A stretch of 64,000 nucleotides of DNA from Chrysogorgia sp. JL179-B06 (taxonomy: Eukaryota; Cnidaria; Anthozoa; Scleralcyonacea; Chrysogorgiidae), in assembly GCA_035772405.1 (NCBI GenBank), contig JAYKKM010000112.1:1912501-1976500 (forward strand). The letters run 5' to 3'. The position numbers and the translations under genes are program-made. Shown here in pieces: positions 22,015 to 34,910 of this stretch. The notes below the pieces were generated by a model. That model ran no database searches. It had not been told where the DNA came from and saw only the letters and a program-made list of their open reading frames with translations. Each line of letters begins with the position of its first letter. Within the stretch, counting starts at the first letter, position 1.

Positions 22015-22113
22015 ATTGAATGGTTTTACCAATAATACGGTCGGGCATTTTACTTGTTTCTCGCATTTTCCTCGCCATTTCAGGGCTCGTAAAATTCGAT
22101 AAAACCATTCAAT
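22015..22113. repeat. Short palindromic MITE-like repeat
   Basis: ATTGAATGGTTTTACC on the left pairs with GATAAAACCATTCAAT on the right over about 99 bp. Confidence 0.65.
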
Positions 22114-22343
22114 AAGATGTATGGAAAATATAATTTCTGCAGTTGTGGCAGGATAGTATTTCGAAAAAAGATTATATTCGCACTCATTCTGATCAGGTTG
22201 TTCTGGAAAAGAATATCGCCGAGTGGTGAAGTGTTTTAAAGAGTGCAGCCGAAAGGATTAGGAAAGTTTGAAAGAGGTAAGCCTTTAGCAAGTCATAATT
22301 GTGAAAAAGATTTGGTGGAGAAACCATTGGAAAACTTAGAAAG

Positions 22344-22568
22344 ATGAGTGATAAAATTTCAGAAATTGAGGCTAGTCTTCATAGTAAACTGGAAAAATGC
22401 ACAGATATGTTCAAACATACATGTATATACCCCGCCTTTAAATATGAAAAGAAAGAAACGATCCAAAAACAATACAGAAGAAAAGCTAAAAGCGCAAAGC
22501 TATCAGACAGAGTGAAGAATGTGGAAAAGGTTTATCAATTCATTTCAGATCCTCCGTCAAGCTCTTGA
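22344..22568 (+). CDS. Unrecognised ORF, 74 codons
   Basis: The ORF starts MSDKISEIEASLHSKLEK and is rich in Lys/Glu, with a helical, coiled-coil-like first half and a basic middle (KKETIQKQYRRKAKSAKL). It ends PSSS. No domain is recognised and no splice partners were found. It may be a relic of a transposon ORF or a chance frame. Confidence 0.2.
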   Translation: MSDKISEIEASLHSKLEKCTDMFKHTCIYPAFKYEKKETIQKQYRRKAKSAKLSDRVKNVEKVYQFISDPPSSS

Positions 22569-23685
22569 TAACCATAACCTGAATTTGCAACCTGTTGGCA
22601 AGATTATCTAATCGTCAAGTTAAATACCTGCAGATGATCCATCAAAACGGATTATTGCATTCGGGATTACATTGAGAACTTTCCAGACAGCAAGATTAGT
22701 GAAAATATGATTTAAAGGAATTCAGGAAACATGGACAATTTGGAGGTTCATATTGATGATAATGGTGATATGGCAGCAGTATTTCTGGTTTAATAAATAT
22801 ATAAAGCATGGAATAACATTTTCAGGTCCTTTCAAGGATCCAATATGTTGTTGTCTTTATTTGTACCATTTTAATATAATTATTTTCAGTTCTTCTAAGC
22901 CTACAATTGAATTTCAGAATGTGATTTTTCAGTCATTATTACTCTACCTTACATGACGTCTTTACATATAAATGAGGTATCCTTATTTTAATTGCACAGA
23001 TTTTTTGGCGCCCTTTTTTCGCTGAATGAAATTTTATGACCCTCCCACATTTTTCTGGAAAAGAGGCTTTAGAGTTTTACTTTGCACCAGCCCTCCCCCC
23101 TTTATAGTAATGCGGACCGGTCCCTTATACTGTAGTACCTATTCCATATAATGAAGAGCAAATGCATTGCCCTGATACGACCAAATTACCAATCATGCAT
23201 TAGCCGCCACCTCATCGTCTCCCCAATTTAGTTATCGAAGGTTATAGCCTAATGTAGCAACTATAAGTTCATATGCAAAATCTTGTGCCGGTCAAACGCT
23301 TTCAACTATGCCGTCCATGCGACTATATGTCTATAGTTCTAGTTAGTATAGTATATACTAGTTAATATAGTATAGTATATATAGGCCAGTATAGCTAGTC
23401 AGTGACTCAGTAGCGATTCTGGCAGCACACTAACAAGGAAGTTGGAGGAAGCTTCTCTATATGCAAACAAGTTCCTTTCAGATCGACGTGCATTTTAATC
23501 ACTTTCTATTATCAAATTATGACAAGCTTATACATTTACGACTGACTACATCCAAAACGCGAATTTGTTCGCACAACTGATCATTGACATTTCTTTCAGA
23601 CGGCCAACCATGGTTCAAAAACCATCAAAGGTGTTTTTGAGCCTCAGTAAAACCTGGTTTACAATGTGAACATAAGCATATATAG
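22569..23685. other. Non-coding stretch
   Basis: No gene is seen. Short TATA/GTATA-rich words occur near 23340-23400. Confidence 0.4.
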
Positions 23686-23795
23686 TAACTGCCGCATAGG
23701 CAGTACGTATATATAAATCGAACCAGTACATCATTGTAACCTTCGCTCTCCGTCTAATCAGAAGGTTACAGGTTCGATTCCTGTCCGGGAATCAT
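23686..23795 (+). mobile_element. tRNA-derived SINE, internally deleted copy
   Basis: The left part (AACTGCCGCATAGGCAGTACG ... ATCGAACCAGTAC ... CTCTCCGTCT) matches the SINE at 45470. The right part has a T-arm-like B box, AGGTTCGATTCCTG. The A-box region seen in the 45.5 kb copy is missing, so this copy is deleted internally. Confidence 0.65.
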
Positions 23796-25315
23796 TTTTC
23801 TAAGGATATGAGCTTGACGATTATACATCACATTACGTTGACATCTCATTAATTATTTGTTATTGCTTTTTGTACATGATTGGCTTATTTTTGTCACATG
23901 ATTATTTTAAATAAAACAGTCTCACTCGGTTTTTATTTCACTTTACCTTTCACTCTGTGACGAAGGGCCTTCGACGCTCCAAACATTAGAACTTCTACAC
24001 ACTATTTGAACAGTAAACCAACCTTTTAGAATATTAATGGTACTTTAACGTTTTTACTTTTGAGATAGCACTTCCGGAACATGTGCAAGTAATGGCGGCC
24101 TCATAAATCCATAGTCAATGAAGATATGGTCTAGAAACTCGGCAAACTTCATATCAGTTAACATTGTTAAACAAATTGAGCTGCGATTTAGGTTGAACGG
24201 TAACTCACCGTGCACAAACCCTTTGTTTTAGGTTTATTAATATTTAAACCTATTTAAACGGTTGAACGATTGAATCCAAACGTTGCTATTGGATCATTGC
24301 TCAATATACAAAAAAACAAATTATGTGTTATTAACCGTCACCATGCACAAATTTGCATAAAGGAGAACAAAAAGATAGAACAAAGACTTCCGTTGAGTTT
24401 CCAGACCATACCTCCATTGACTATGATAAATCTCATATAAAAACAGATTTCTCATGCTCATAATTACTTGAAACTTGCAAATTAAAATAAGAACGTTATA
24501 CTCTTTACAAATATGTACAAATGTCGTACACCTACAAGTTAATGATAGGGGCGCTTTGGTGTGATATTGAAATGACACTCAAGACTGTTGACAATTTTCC
24601 ATTTCACTGAGCATGGCAACACGTGGTGTTTGTTCAAAACACGTGTGTTCTTCATATCATTATCATTATCATTTTCATAATATATATCATAACAACCGCC
24701 ATGTTAACAGCAGAACTATTAGTACCCGTGGTCATCGGTGTGTCTTAGTACCTATTATACTTGGCGTCTTGGTGACTTGTCTACTTGACTAAGTAAGTGG
24801 CTTGATCTACATTGTTAGACATCTTAAAAGGTTAGTGTTTCAGTTCTATTACAGTACCATCCTGAGGACAACATGAAAATGTATTAATCATGTCGATAAA
24901 TTTAAAAGATTAGACCGGCGCTAAACGACCCCTACATTGTTAGAGAATCCACCAAAGGTAATTTTCATGAAAAATGGTGATTGAATCCCTACAAATCGAA
25001 ATCCTAAACCTAAACCTAACTTCGGTGATCAGAAAGTAGTTTTTCAAGTTTTTCAACGCGACCTACCTTTGTTGAATGTGGAAGTGCGTTCCCCCTAAAC
25101 CAGGCATAACAGAGAATTTCATTCAGACCAATTTAATTTTCATTAACTTTGTCTGGCAATGCGACCTAAATTCGTCGCCGAGTTATTCGTAGAATTTCAG
25201 TCTAATAAATTCGATGTTTATTTAGGATGTTTTATAAATCTTATTGCCTGTTTGAATCTTATTGTTGATTCGCGGCATTCATCATAATTCATGCATTAAC
25301 TAGGCGCGGATTTCT
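23796..25315. other. Non-coding, repeat debris
   Basis: Segments near 24100-24250 and 24390-24500 resemble, in opposite orientation, 1660-1800 and 51300-51450 (words TTTCCAGACCATA and GAAACTTG). They are parts of a dispersed MITE family. No gene is recognised. Confidence 0.45.
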
Positions 25316-25628
25316 AGTCCTCGCACGAAGCAACTCGCAGCTCGCTACGGGTATACTCGCATGGTGTCCACTGTATTTCCACCACATGCAGCTCGTTGCG
25401 ATAACTCGCGGGGTTTCCAGACTGATGAATCGATAGCCGAGCTTTTTTAACAAATGTCGGAGGTGTTTGGATATCCTGTAGCCTGCGTGCAGGCTCTCTC
25501 GGGAAGGGGAGGGCGGAAAATTACGGAGGGAGAGCGGGTTGCGTGCAGGATCAACGTGCTGTCAAAAATTAGCCAATTAGCGCGAACCGGATGTTATTGC
25601 GAACGCGTTGAACGCAGGCTGGTGTAAC

Positions 25629-25827
25629 TAGCCTCCTCCGCAGGCAACTCTGTGGCTTCTTTTTCCCGAGTCAAATAGCTTCCAACGCTGTTTTCCCCTC
25701 TTCGTCAATCAATCCCTTCACAATCCCTATACTTCCCTGCAATCCCAGCCAAAACATTGCTCGTACAGCCTTGGAAGCGATTTGACTCGGATAAAATAAG
25801 CCACAGAGTTGCCTGCGGAGGAGGCTA
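25629..25827. mobile_element. Innermost MITE, 199 bp, 9-bp duplication
   Basis: A TGGTGTAAC duplication (25620-25628 and 25828-25836) flanks long inverted termini (TAGCCTCCTCCGCAGGCAAC and complement, continuing through CTCTGTGGCTT). The middle word TCCCTGCAATCCCAGC also appears at 37984-38000, so another copy or fragment exists there. Confidence 0.88.
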
Positions 25828-26113
25828 TGGTGTAACGGTGTTTATCTTCTTTGAGACTTTGACAGCATGTCGACTGTTAAAAACTGTAACATGACAAAAT
25901 CGTGTTCGGGGAGAAAACCGCTACTGTAGATGCTGTAAAGTGTCATTGAAAGTTAAGTATGGTGATACTTGGAAGTCCATATCAATAGCAAATCTATTTT
26001 TGCCATCTAAAAAGCGAGGATTCGAGGGTGAAATTCTGTCGAGAGCACTCTCGATTGGAGCAATTAATAGAATACCCGTTGCAAAATACAAACCAGGTTG
26101 CTCTAAAATCTCT

Positions 26114-26511
26114 TTAAATATAATATCGAAGGTTTATATTGTGTGTATTTGTTGATATAGTTATCAAATTACACGCCTTAGCCTCTTCAACTTGGTTGTC
26201 TACGATACTTCTAGTTCTAAGAGGAGATACAACGACAGCACTGCTGCGCAGAGCTGCACAAGTCGGTTGGCCTTTTTCGATCTTGCTTATGAGAACCAAA
26301 AGTTGATAAGGCTTTTCCCGTATCCCGTTGGTAATACCGCCAGAACGTCGTTTCCGTTAAGCAATCTATCAATTGTAGAATATTGCTCATCTTTAAACTC
26401 CAAGGAAAACTTTAATTTAGCTGAGAGAGAGAGTTCAAAACATCTTTTACAATACGTTCTCTGTACCGCCCCAAGCTCTCCCGCCTTTTCTCCTTGCACC
26501 CAGGGTAGCAT
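26114..26511 (-). pseudogene. RecQ-like helicase fragment inside DNA element
   Basis: On the minus strand, 26287-26511 encodes FKDEQYSTIDRLLNGNDVLA then VLPTGYGKSLI, which is a superfamily 2 helicase N-terminal motif with Walker A (TGYGKS). In a second frame, 26114-26299 continues with VVVSPLRTRSIVDNQVEEAK, the motif Ia region of RecQ-like helicases. A frameshift separates them, the rest of the helicase is absent, and the fragment is internal to a 9-bp-duplication element. Whether this is a captured host gene or a component of an autonomous parent is unknown. Confidence 0.75.
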
Positions 26512-26974
26512 TTGTTTTGTTCGTTAACAAATATCGCATGACGTCATTGCAAATTAGCCAATGAGCATTTTGCATTCCGTACGGGAATTGTATGAGACCC
26601 CCCGCAAGCCGCCCGTCCCAACCTGCTCGCAGGCTAGATATCCTGATGAAGCACTCTTCTGAGTGTTTCAGATATTGCACCTCAAACAAATCGGTATTTA
26701 CGAGAAAATCGAGGTGAAAGTTCGATTAATTTATGTATAATTTCTCCTTCTATATATATGCAAGTTAACCACCGACACAGTAATGATTTCCTTTGTGCAG
26801 TTTTCGCCATGAATTACTAATGATTTGTTTTGATTGGTTATATTCAGTACTGCGAGTACTTGCCGCGAGTAAAAAATAGTTCAAAATTTCCAACTATCTG
26901 CCACGAGGGCTAAAACATTTGCAGCGAGCTTGCGAGTGCTCGCAGAGAGCTGCGAGTTGCTTCGGGCGAGGACT

Positions 26975-28471
26975 TCAACCTCGTACCCAGGGTCTTACCT
27001 CCGCTCGGGCGAGGTTGCTTAAAACTCTGCTTCGTTTTAATAACTCGGAGACCGTCAAATAATGCGAGTGAGACGAATATAATCGAGACTGTCGAATTTA
27101 ATCGAGTTACTCGGCGTCAAAGTTGCCGTCGAATTTTATTGAACTAACATAATTCGTCCGAATTATATTGGGTGAAGTTTCATATAAATCCCGCAAAGAC
27201 GTCAATAGAATATCGGTATTTAAAATTTATCGGTATTAAAATGATTTAAAATTTGTCTGAATTACATTAAGTTGAAGTTTTATACTTTCACCATTCAACA
27301 TTGAAAAGGAGGTGGAGGGAGGACCTGCTATATTTAGGAATGTGTCCGAATGGTGTCTCAGGAAGCAAATTTCATCTGAGAGGAAACTTAAGGGTTCCAA
27401 ACCAATTTGACGACACTATTATGTGGTGGGGCTGAGGAGATTCACCAACAGAAAGCTTGGATTTCTGGGACCCCTGAAATGACATTTCCTGCATTTTTGC
27501 GAGCAGATTCTACAAAAATGTTAAGGTCTCAAATAAAATAGAGAGTATTTATAGTGATAATATTTATTGAAACTATGTATAGCCAGCAAGTTTTATTTAT
27601 TTATTTATTTGACTTAATAAAATACAATATAAAATAAAAATAAGTTACAAACAGAATAAACAAACCATTAATAACAAAAAATTGGCAGGGTGACCACGAA
27701 TGAATATTGTGATATTACTAATATATCATGCATGTTATGGATTGTTTTAATGATGTACTATCACTACTATGGCTCTGCACATACATCAGATTGAAAGAAA
27801 TTTGTTGTTTAGGAAAGCGAAATACTGACGTTTTGAGAGGAGATCTTCATCAGAGTTGTCAAGTTGGTCGCAAGTTTGTTGTGCCTTGATGATCTTGGTT
27901 TTTCTGCAACTTGTTAGCAGATTTGCTGCAAGTCTGCTGCAAATAAATTAGTCTTGTAACAAAACTGTGAGATTTCTGGTCGCGTAACCATAAGCATGCA
28001 ATTATTTAGGCATGTCTGCAAAACCAATTGGGCTCTAAAATTGTGGTCAATATGGGTCCTCATGACTGCAAGTTAATGGGGAAATGTCTGGAAAATATAG
28101 CTCGTTAAATTTTGAAATGACGACGCCTATAGCACATTCATCAAAGAATGATTTACCCTACTTAATAAGGTATAGATTTGCAAACAAACAAAATAAATTA
28201 AATATAAATTTCGAGCTGGAAGTATAGTTTGAATATTTTAAACACGAAGTGATCGCATAAAATGGAGAACACCCCACGTAAATGCACTGAACATTTTAAA
28301 ACATCGTGAGTTAATTAACGGATCCAAAGTTTCACCAAAGGTTGATATAGGAGCTATGGAACATTGTTGAAGAATATTAGTTGAGTTAAAGCAGGGTTCG
28401 TGCGGGTTAGGAAAGAGCAATTCAAGTTCTTTTCATGGACTTTTCAAGGCCATGTGGAAAGTAGCGCCTGA
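26975..28471. other. Non-coding repeat-rich stretch
   Basis: It starts with the dispersed word CTCGTACCCAGGGTCTTACC, also at 51502. A (TTTA)n run at 27594-27611 with flanking AT-rich sequence may be the tail of a minus-strand retroelement. A degenerate hammerhead-like core lies at 27825-27860. No gene is recognised. Confidence 0.45.
27825..27862 (-). repeat. Degenerate hammerhead-like motif
   Basis: The minus strand reads ACT, CTGATGA, then a 12-base helix II region, then CAAAACGTCAGT. This is the same layout as the motif at 47.1 kb, but the invariant G before AAAC is replaced by A, so it should be inactive. Confidence 0.6.
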
Positions 28472-30452
28472 ATGCGTCCGCACGTCTTCGAAGGCAGCTC
28501 TCACTTTTCGACGTTTCATTTCCTTATTGCTGACTTAAATTATCTCTTGTTGGAAACAACATATGCTACACTATATCTACATGGGCTTACGGATTTGGGG
28601 ATCATGAATACAATTCTGCTGCCGCTAATTTCTACTCTTCGACGTGCTCCGATACAACAATGGCCGACTCGCTACACTCCATGCTACATGAAACTGGTCA
28701 ACCAATTTTTACAGCAAACCAACTTAACTCCAAAGCTTCAACCGAACGTTTTTGCAGCTGTAAAGAGCCTAGGAATTAATAAGTGTCGCCGGGGAGTTCG
28801 AGCTGGACGAATTGTACAAGAACGACGAACAAGGAATATAACACCACGACAAATTACTGTTCAAATCAACAACGAAAGACGACCTACATTACATAAATCT
28901 TTATGCTCTCATGTACCTGGAAATTGTGTAAACATATCAACAGACAGAATTTTAAAGATTTCTACAATCCCATCTATTCTATTATCAAATGTATGTCATC
29001 TAACAAACAAGGTTGATGAATTACGCTGCGTTGCTGATGTAAATAATCCCTCGATTGTTATTATAACCGAATCTTGGCTCTCCAGCGACATACCAACTAC
29101 AGCGATAAAATTAAAAGACAGTCATAACACTCATCGAAAAGAGCGAACAAACCGTCAAGGTGGAGGAGTTGTTGCCTATATTCAAAACGACCTTCATTCA
29201 AAGCGATTATTACATCTAGAAGACGACGAAAAAGAAGTTCTTTGGCTGAAATTATTGCCCAAGAGACTTCCACGACCTTTTAGTTGTATGGCTGTAGCGG
29301 GAATTTATTTTCCTCCAGGTAACACTATCACAGAGGGTAGAGATATGATCGATTATCTTACGCAATGTTTGGACACTCTTCTCAGAGAAAATCCATCAGC
29401 AGGTATTCTACTAGCCGAAGATTTCAATCAGCTAGATTTAAAGAATTTATGCAGAAATTTCAGTCTACGTAAACTAGTACTTGGACCGACTCGTGGCAAA
29501 AACACTCGATCAGATCATCACGAATATGGCTAATCTCTACAATCCGGCAATTCATCTACCGCCTCTCGGAAAATCAGATCATCAATGTCTTCTTGCAAAG
29601 TCTAAGATACAAATTAAGATGAAAACCTTTCTACGCAAAGTAAGAACAATGCATCCAAACAACATCGCTATGTTAACGATCCGCCTCAATAATCATAACT
29701 GGGATGAGGTGTTAAGTGCACAAGGTGTAGATCAAAAGGTGGAAAAATTCACACAAGAACTGACAACTATTCTTAACCAAACAATGCCGATGAAAACAAT
29801 ACGAATGCATCCAAGCGACAAGTCCTGGCTAACTCCGCATATTAAAGACGTAATAGCACAAAGACAACGTGCCTATAGCAAGGGAGATATGATGAAATAC
29901 AAACAACTTCAAGAAAAAGCTGCATTTTTAATATCTAAAGCTAAATTAAATTACTACCAATCGAAAACAGCTACAACACGTACAAGAAACCCTGCAAAGT
30001 GGTTTAAGTCCAGCTACAGTCTCTGTGGAGCAAGTGAATCGAGTGAAAATCCATCTAACCTATCAGCTGAAAACCTATTCACTATTGTAGAAAAACTTCA
30101 AGATGTCTTCACAAAACCATGGAACGATTACATCCCTTTGATCTCTTCTGTTGATTCTGAAAGCTTAGCAGAGGTTGCTCCTGTTTTACCAAGCATTGGA
30201 CAGGTTAAGATGATTTTAAAATCTCTAAACCCCAGGAAAGCAACCGGCGCCGACAATATCAGTGCTTGGACTTTAAAGAACTATGCTGAAGAATTAGCAG
30301 TCGTTATCCATAACATCATTTGTGGAAGCATCACTGAATGTAAATACCCGAACCTATACAAACATGCTCTAGTGAGTCCAGTACCAAAGGTCAACCCTCC
30401 CAGAGACATCGAGACGGACTTTCGACAAATATCAGTCTTACCTGTTCTGGGT
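28472..30452 (+). pseudogene. LINE 5' half: endonuclease and start of reverse transcriptase
   Basis: Frame 28472-29533 has an apurinic-type endonuclease signature (ILLSNVCHLTNKVDEL, VIITESWLSSDIP, GGGVVAYI, AEDFNQLD, where the usual G before D is changed). After a frameshift near 29500 the protein continues to 30452 with TNMANLYNP, PPLGKSDHQCLL, NPRKATGADNISAW and HALVSPVPKVNPP...ISVLPVLG (reverse transcriptase blocks 0 to 2). The frame is then cut by unrelated sequence, and the rest of the same protein resumes at 35092. It resembles CR1/L2-group LINEs. The start is uncertain because upstream residues are not conserved. Confidence 0.88.
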
Positions 30453-32644
30453 ATGCGATGGAGTTGGTCAAATACCCCGAAATCGTCAGCAATCTAGCGA
30501 CCTGAAGCGCAATCGGCGGAACGAAGAAACACCTGTGACTGTACGGCCAAAGAATATTTCGGGAAAGGGAAAAGTGGATGATCCCTGGTATTTACTATTA
30601 ACTGAAAGTAAAAAGCAAACAAAAGACAAACGCACAGCTTTTGTACGCGACGTCAGAGTTGGAGGGGAACCTTTGTGCGTTTTGTCATCGAACAGGCAAC
30701 TGAACGACTTGAAACGATTCTGCTGCAGCGAAACAGAATTCAAGCCGCTTACCGTTGACCCGACATTCAACATAGGGCAGTTTAACGTTACACCGATTTC
30801 ATATCAACATCTCCTGCTGGAAACAGTTAAAGAAAGAAAGCACCCAACGCTTATTGGTCCTGTGCTTATCCATGAGCGTAAGACAGAGCAAACGTATTCA
30901 ACTTTTGCTTCCTCACTAAAAGCCTTAGAGCCGGGACTGGCTACTTTAATGGCTTTCGGCACAGACGACGAAAAAGCTCTCGAGAATGGATTCAACAACA
31001 ATTTTGAACGGGCTACCCATCTTCTTTGTGAGATAAAAACGTGGCGAACAAGCTAGTAGAATTGGGAATTACCGGAAGTATCAAAGAAGACATAGTTTCA
31101 GATGTATTTGGCAGACAAAATGGTGACATTTTCGAAAGTGGACTTTCCGATTCTGCCAACCAAGAAGAATTTGACCATAAGTTAGGCGTATTGGAGAAGA
31201 AATGGTCCGATGCTCACGACAAAGGTGCGAATTTCTACGACTGGTTCCTGGTCAATAAAGCCACAGAATTCCTTAATAGTGTGATCAGCCCTGTGCGTCA
31301 AAGAGCCGGTTTGGGCAATCCGCCTGAAAGATTCACTACCAACAGGTCAGAGAGGACGAACGGCGTTATACAAGAGTTTGTCAAACGAGAATGCCGCGGG
31401 AAGAAAGTTGACGAATATGTTTTTTCGGTTACGCTACAAAAGCTCATCGCCATGCAAGAGAAGGAATTAGAATTAGCCGTTGTCGGTCAAGGGGAATATA
31501 GATTGCGAGACAACTTCATGCATATCTATATGTCCCTCCATCTCGTTGGACCAAGATGACAAGTAAGCAGATGGAAACAGCTTTGCAACAAGTCCACAGT
31601 GTAACTGTTGAAGAGAGATCGAGTTCAAGCAACGTTCCAGCAGTTTCCCAGGCCTTGCAGGAAAATTAAAATCCTCTCTTGCAAATTTTTACAAAAGCTG
31701 GAATCGACTGGATACCCCGCAACGTCTTGGATTTAATGATCGCAAAGGCGTCAAGATTGGAGGATAAAATGCATGTATTGCCAAGTGAAACACTTCAAAC
31801 CGTCATCGTGCCTTCATCCTCCAATCCGAAGAAGCCTCATGTCGTTGTTTTCCTTGCAAATAGAAAATGTGAGTGTCAGGATTGCCCTGGTTACAGTGCG
31901 ACATTTGTGTGTGCTCACACAATAGCAGCAAGTGTCAAAGTTAAGCGATTGGAAGCCTATTTAAAGTGGTTAGTGACAACCAAACGCAAAACGGGTGGTA
32001 TTAACTACAGCAAGGCTGTAACATACGGGATGCCAACAGGCAGGGGAAGAAAACCTAATCAACCACCGAGAAAAAGAAGTAAGGCCAAACATCCATCAAG
32101 GGACAAAGTCACTGTTGTGCCCAGAATTCAACCACAGAACCAGCCGCAAGACAATGCAACAGATCAACGAGTTTCAGCTTGTTCGTTACCTCCAATTCAA
32201 CCATCTCGATTCATAGCACATCCACACACCGCCTTAGGAGCCGCCAGCCAACCTCCGATCAACTCTCACATGCCTTCAAATACCCCTCCTAGTTACCCAT
32301 CACCTCAACCTAACACGTTCATCATCTATTTGCTCAATTTGTGCCCTCCTCTAACCTCTAGCTGCCATGGCTGCAAAGGTACTTTGAAACCTGGCGGTTG
32401 CATTGGCAGTCCACCTGCAGATCTTGTGATTGTATCGAACATGGTAAGAATGTGGACACGTGAAGGACAACTCCAGGGCAGGCCAGGCAATGTTTATTTT
32501 CATTGTTTTGTTACCTGTGTGCAACATAGGGAGCCTCGTTTTCAGCCATGCCATTTATCAATCCCTCGTCAGATAGCGCCATATCTTCGTGACGAACATT
32601 GGCGTTTTATCCAACAGACATTGGGAAATTTAGCTATCTGTTAA
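30453..32644 (+). pseudogene. Mutator-like (MULE) transposase with SWIM finger, decayed
   Basis: Three frames form one protein. 30535-31056 has KHPTLIGPVLIHERKTEQTY and LATLMAFGTDDEKALENGF (transposase core with D's). 31041-31559 has VELGITGSIKEDIVSDVFG, NPPERFTTNRSERTNGVIQE and YRLRDNF. The sequence then reads through a TAA near 31669 into 31679-32644, with a SWIM zinc finger (CECQDC...FVCAHT, pattern CxC-n-CxH), a basic linker, a Pro-rich part and a C-terminal CHGC...KPGGC zinc-ribbon-like region. Two frameshifts and one stop break it. It interrupts the LINE at 30452. Terminal inverted repeats of the insert were not identified. Confidence 0.83.
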
Positions 32645-34204
32645 GTCCGTCACTTTTTGCTGAAGGACATGACATTTGGGAAATTATAATTTAAATGTCC
32701 CCGAGTACGGTATTGGCTTGAAACACTCACATTTACGAATTTTTTACAGGTGTGTGACACAGCAGCCGCTTTTTTAATGTTTGAAACCGGCTTAAAGTGC
32801 ATTTGACAACAAATTATCTTTGTCTTATTTGAAAGCACATTTCGAATTCAAAGACAATTAACAGTTTTTGCTTAGTTTATAAATTATTTCTTCAGTTGGT
32901 TTGATATGTAAACGACACATGTTATGACGTAATTATACACGTGCATAATGATTAATGCTAGAAGCTTTTATATCTTTGCTATTACCAAATGAAATCATGA
33001 CACATTCTACATGCTTAATTGGAGTTATGAAAGAAACAAACGCAAATCCTTCTAATCTAGTTTGGTTTAATAACAAAGTTATATGGCATTATCCTATAAG
33101 GCATTATGCACATGTACGTCACAACATGTATGTCATTTACATATCAAACAAACTAAAATGACGAAACAAGAAACCCAAAAATTGCGAGATGTCACTTCGT
33201 CAATTTTAATTTTCTTTTAACATATATATAGAGGGCTGTATGTCCATACGACATGTATGTTAATAGGCGTCATGTAGTGAGATCTCACGTAACATTAATA
33301 TACTCCTAAAGTAGTAAATATTCAACAGTATATACACGATCTTTCTGTAGTCGTTAAACGCAGTAGATATACATGCACGCCTGAGCGTGTCTATTTTTGT
33401 TTATAAATTGTCGAAGGTTATAACTCCATATTTGCTAATTTAAAAGAGTCGAGATAACGCCATTACGAAGATCTAGAAAAACTAACAGATTTACAAAATA
33501 TTTCTAACATACTTTTCTCTTTCCTTGTCAACATATAAACCAGGGAACTAAGTTTACACTTGACTTCTTTTATATATATATTTATTTATTAGATAGAGCT
33601 TTATCATTGTAATTTGAGAGAGGGTTTCATGCTATAAGAGAATAAGAAAGAGAAAAGGATAGAAAGAGAAACAAAGTGGTGATTCTATTTTGTATCAATT
33701 AAAATTTCAGTCATCAAGGTCTTAGATACTTTTGCGTTGCATGTGAACCGAGGTATTTTATGGCATATTTTGTGATACTACACTACAACGTTCGTAGCAC
33801 TTCTAAAATGTTTAACCCTTGTTGTACAATATTGCGGTTTTAACCTTATCAATTTTGCGGTAGCTTTTTCGTACTTTACTCGCCATTACGCTATACGGTT
33901 TACTCGTCAAGGGCGATTTACCGCGGTCAACCTTTTTAGTGTTTATTCTACTTCCTGTGGACTCGAGATGCCGAAGGCACATGCATTACCAGCCGACAAT
34001 TTAAACAAATGAAGAATAAAGCAAACTCCTAATATTAAATCACTTGTTGTAAACTAAAGATACGTGATTACAATGGAACAAGTAAAAAAGAAACATCAAA
34101 ATATTTGCTGCATACAGAAATTACAAAGTGGGGCCATTATTGCGGAACCAGTTTCCGTTTATTATAAGATTAGCGACTAGTGTTGTCAGGTACTGTTTCG
34201 AATA
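32645..34204. other. Non-coding part of the insert in the LINE
   Basis: No gene is recognised. The sequence is AT-rich with small self-complementary words (CATGTACGTCACAACATGTA near 33110). It presumably belongs to the DNA element that split the LINE, or to later insertions. Confidence 0.4.
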
Positions 34205-34375
34205 TATTGAAAAGGTTAAGTTGTAAACTGCCCCGAATTTAGAGGAACGAAATACTGACGTTTCTAGAGGAGCGCTTGCGCTTAATCCCATTTTTACTCT
34301 GATAAAAGGCTCCGCTAGAAACGGCAATATTTCGTTCCTCTAAATTCTCGGCAGTCAATCGACAATCTTTTCATG
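34205..34375. mobile_element. Foldback with degenerate hammerhead-like cores
   Basis: Arms TAAACTGCC.CGAATTTAGAG...ACGAAATACTGACGTTTC and the complement are homologous to the palindrome at 47031-47213. On the plus strand the core reads ACT, CTGATAA, 12 bases, TAGAAACGGC, so the CTGATGA and GTC elements are mutated. A minus-strand ORF here is an artefact. Confidence 0.7.
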
Positions 34376-34910
34376 TTGCTAACTGTCGGCTTCCGCTTGT
34401 TAAATGTCATCAAAAAATTATTTTGACCATTGGCGAACTTTCATGTTTCATCAGGCTGATACAGTATTCCAAACAACGCTTGAATAAATCATTTGTTGTA
34501 TATAGATCGGAAACCAATGAAGTACAGTGAAAAAGTCATATATTTTAATATTATCTTAATTGGTCTTTATACTAACGCTACGTCGTGTGAGATAATTTCG
34601 ACACTCGAACTAGAATTCATCACTCGAACTACAATTCATCACCGTAGCGGAAATAGGGAAATTTTTGAAATTTGATGTATTTAAGGTTGATGTTATGACA
34701 TGAATATCATTAATTCTTTCGATTGATAGTTACTATGTTTCAAAATCCGTTGTTACGGGCAAGCATCAGCAATTTATATAGGTAATAATTTCCCGAGATG
34801 TTGCAGTTTATATTTACAGTGTAAACGAACCCGTAGATAGTTTTCGCTTGTGTAGAACATTTTTAGAGTGGGATTTTCTAATAATACACTTTAAACTGAT
34901 AAAAGTTGAA
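34376..34910. other. Non-coding stretch before minisatellite
   Basis: No gene or repeat is recognised apart from a duplicated CACTCGAACTA(G/C)AATTCATCA word at 34602-34640. Confidence 0.4.

Larger units (their letters stand above)
25479..26636 (-). mobile_element. Mutator-type element carrying RecQ-like helicase fragment
   Basis: An exact 9-bp target duplication, GATATCCTG (25470-25478 and 26637-26645), encloses termini TAGCCTGCGTGCAGGCT and the complement of TAGCCTGCGAGCAGGTT. The interior holds minus-strand helicase debris and a nested MITE. Related end words (TAGCCTGCG, GCAGGCTA) occur at 16114, 18507, 40734 and 52468, indicating a dispersed family. No transposase was found. Confidence 0.85.
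25316..26974. mobile_element. Outer foldback layer
   Basis: AGTCCTCGCACGAAGCAACT at the left end is the inverse of AGTTGCTTCGGGCGAGGACT at the right end. Both continue into CGCAGCTCGCT-like sequence. No clear target duplication is seen. Two further elements are nested inside. Confidence 0.6.

Noticed and set aside
28238..28420. Minus-strand ORF of 60 codons
   Set aside because: No domain, no splice context and low-complexity surroundings.
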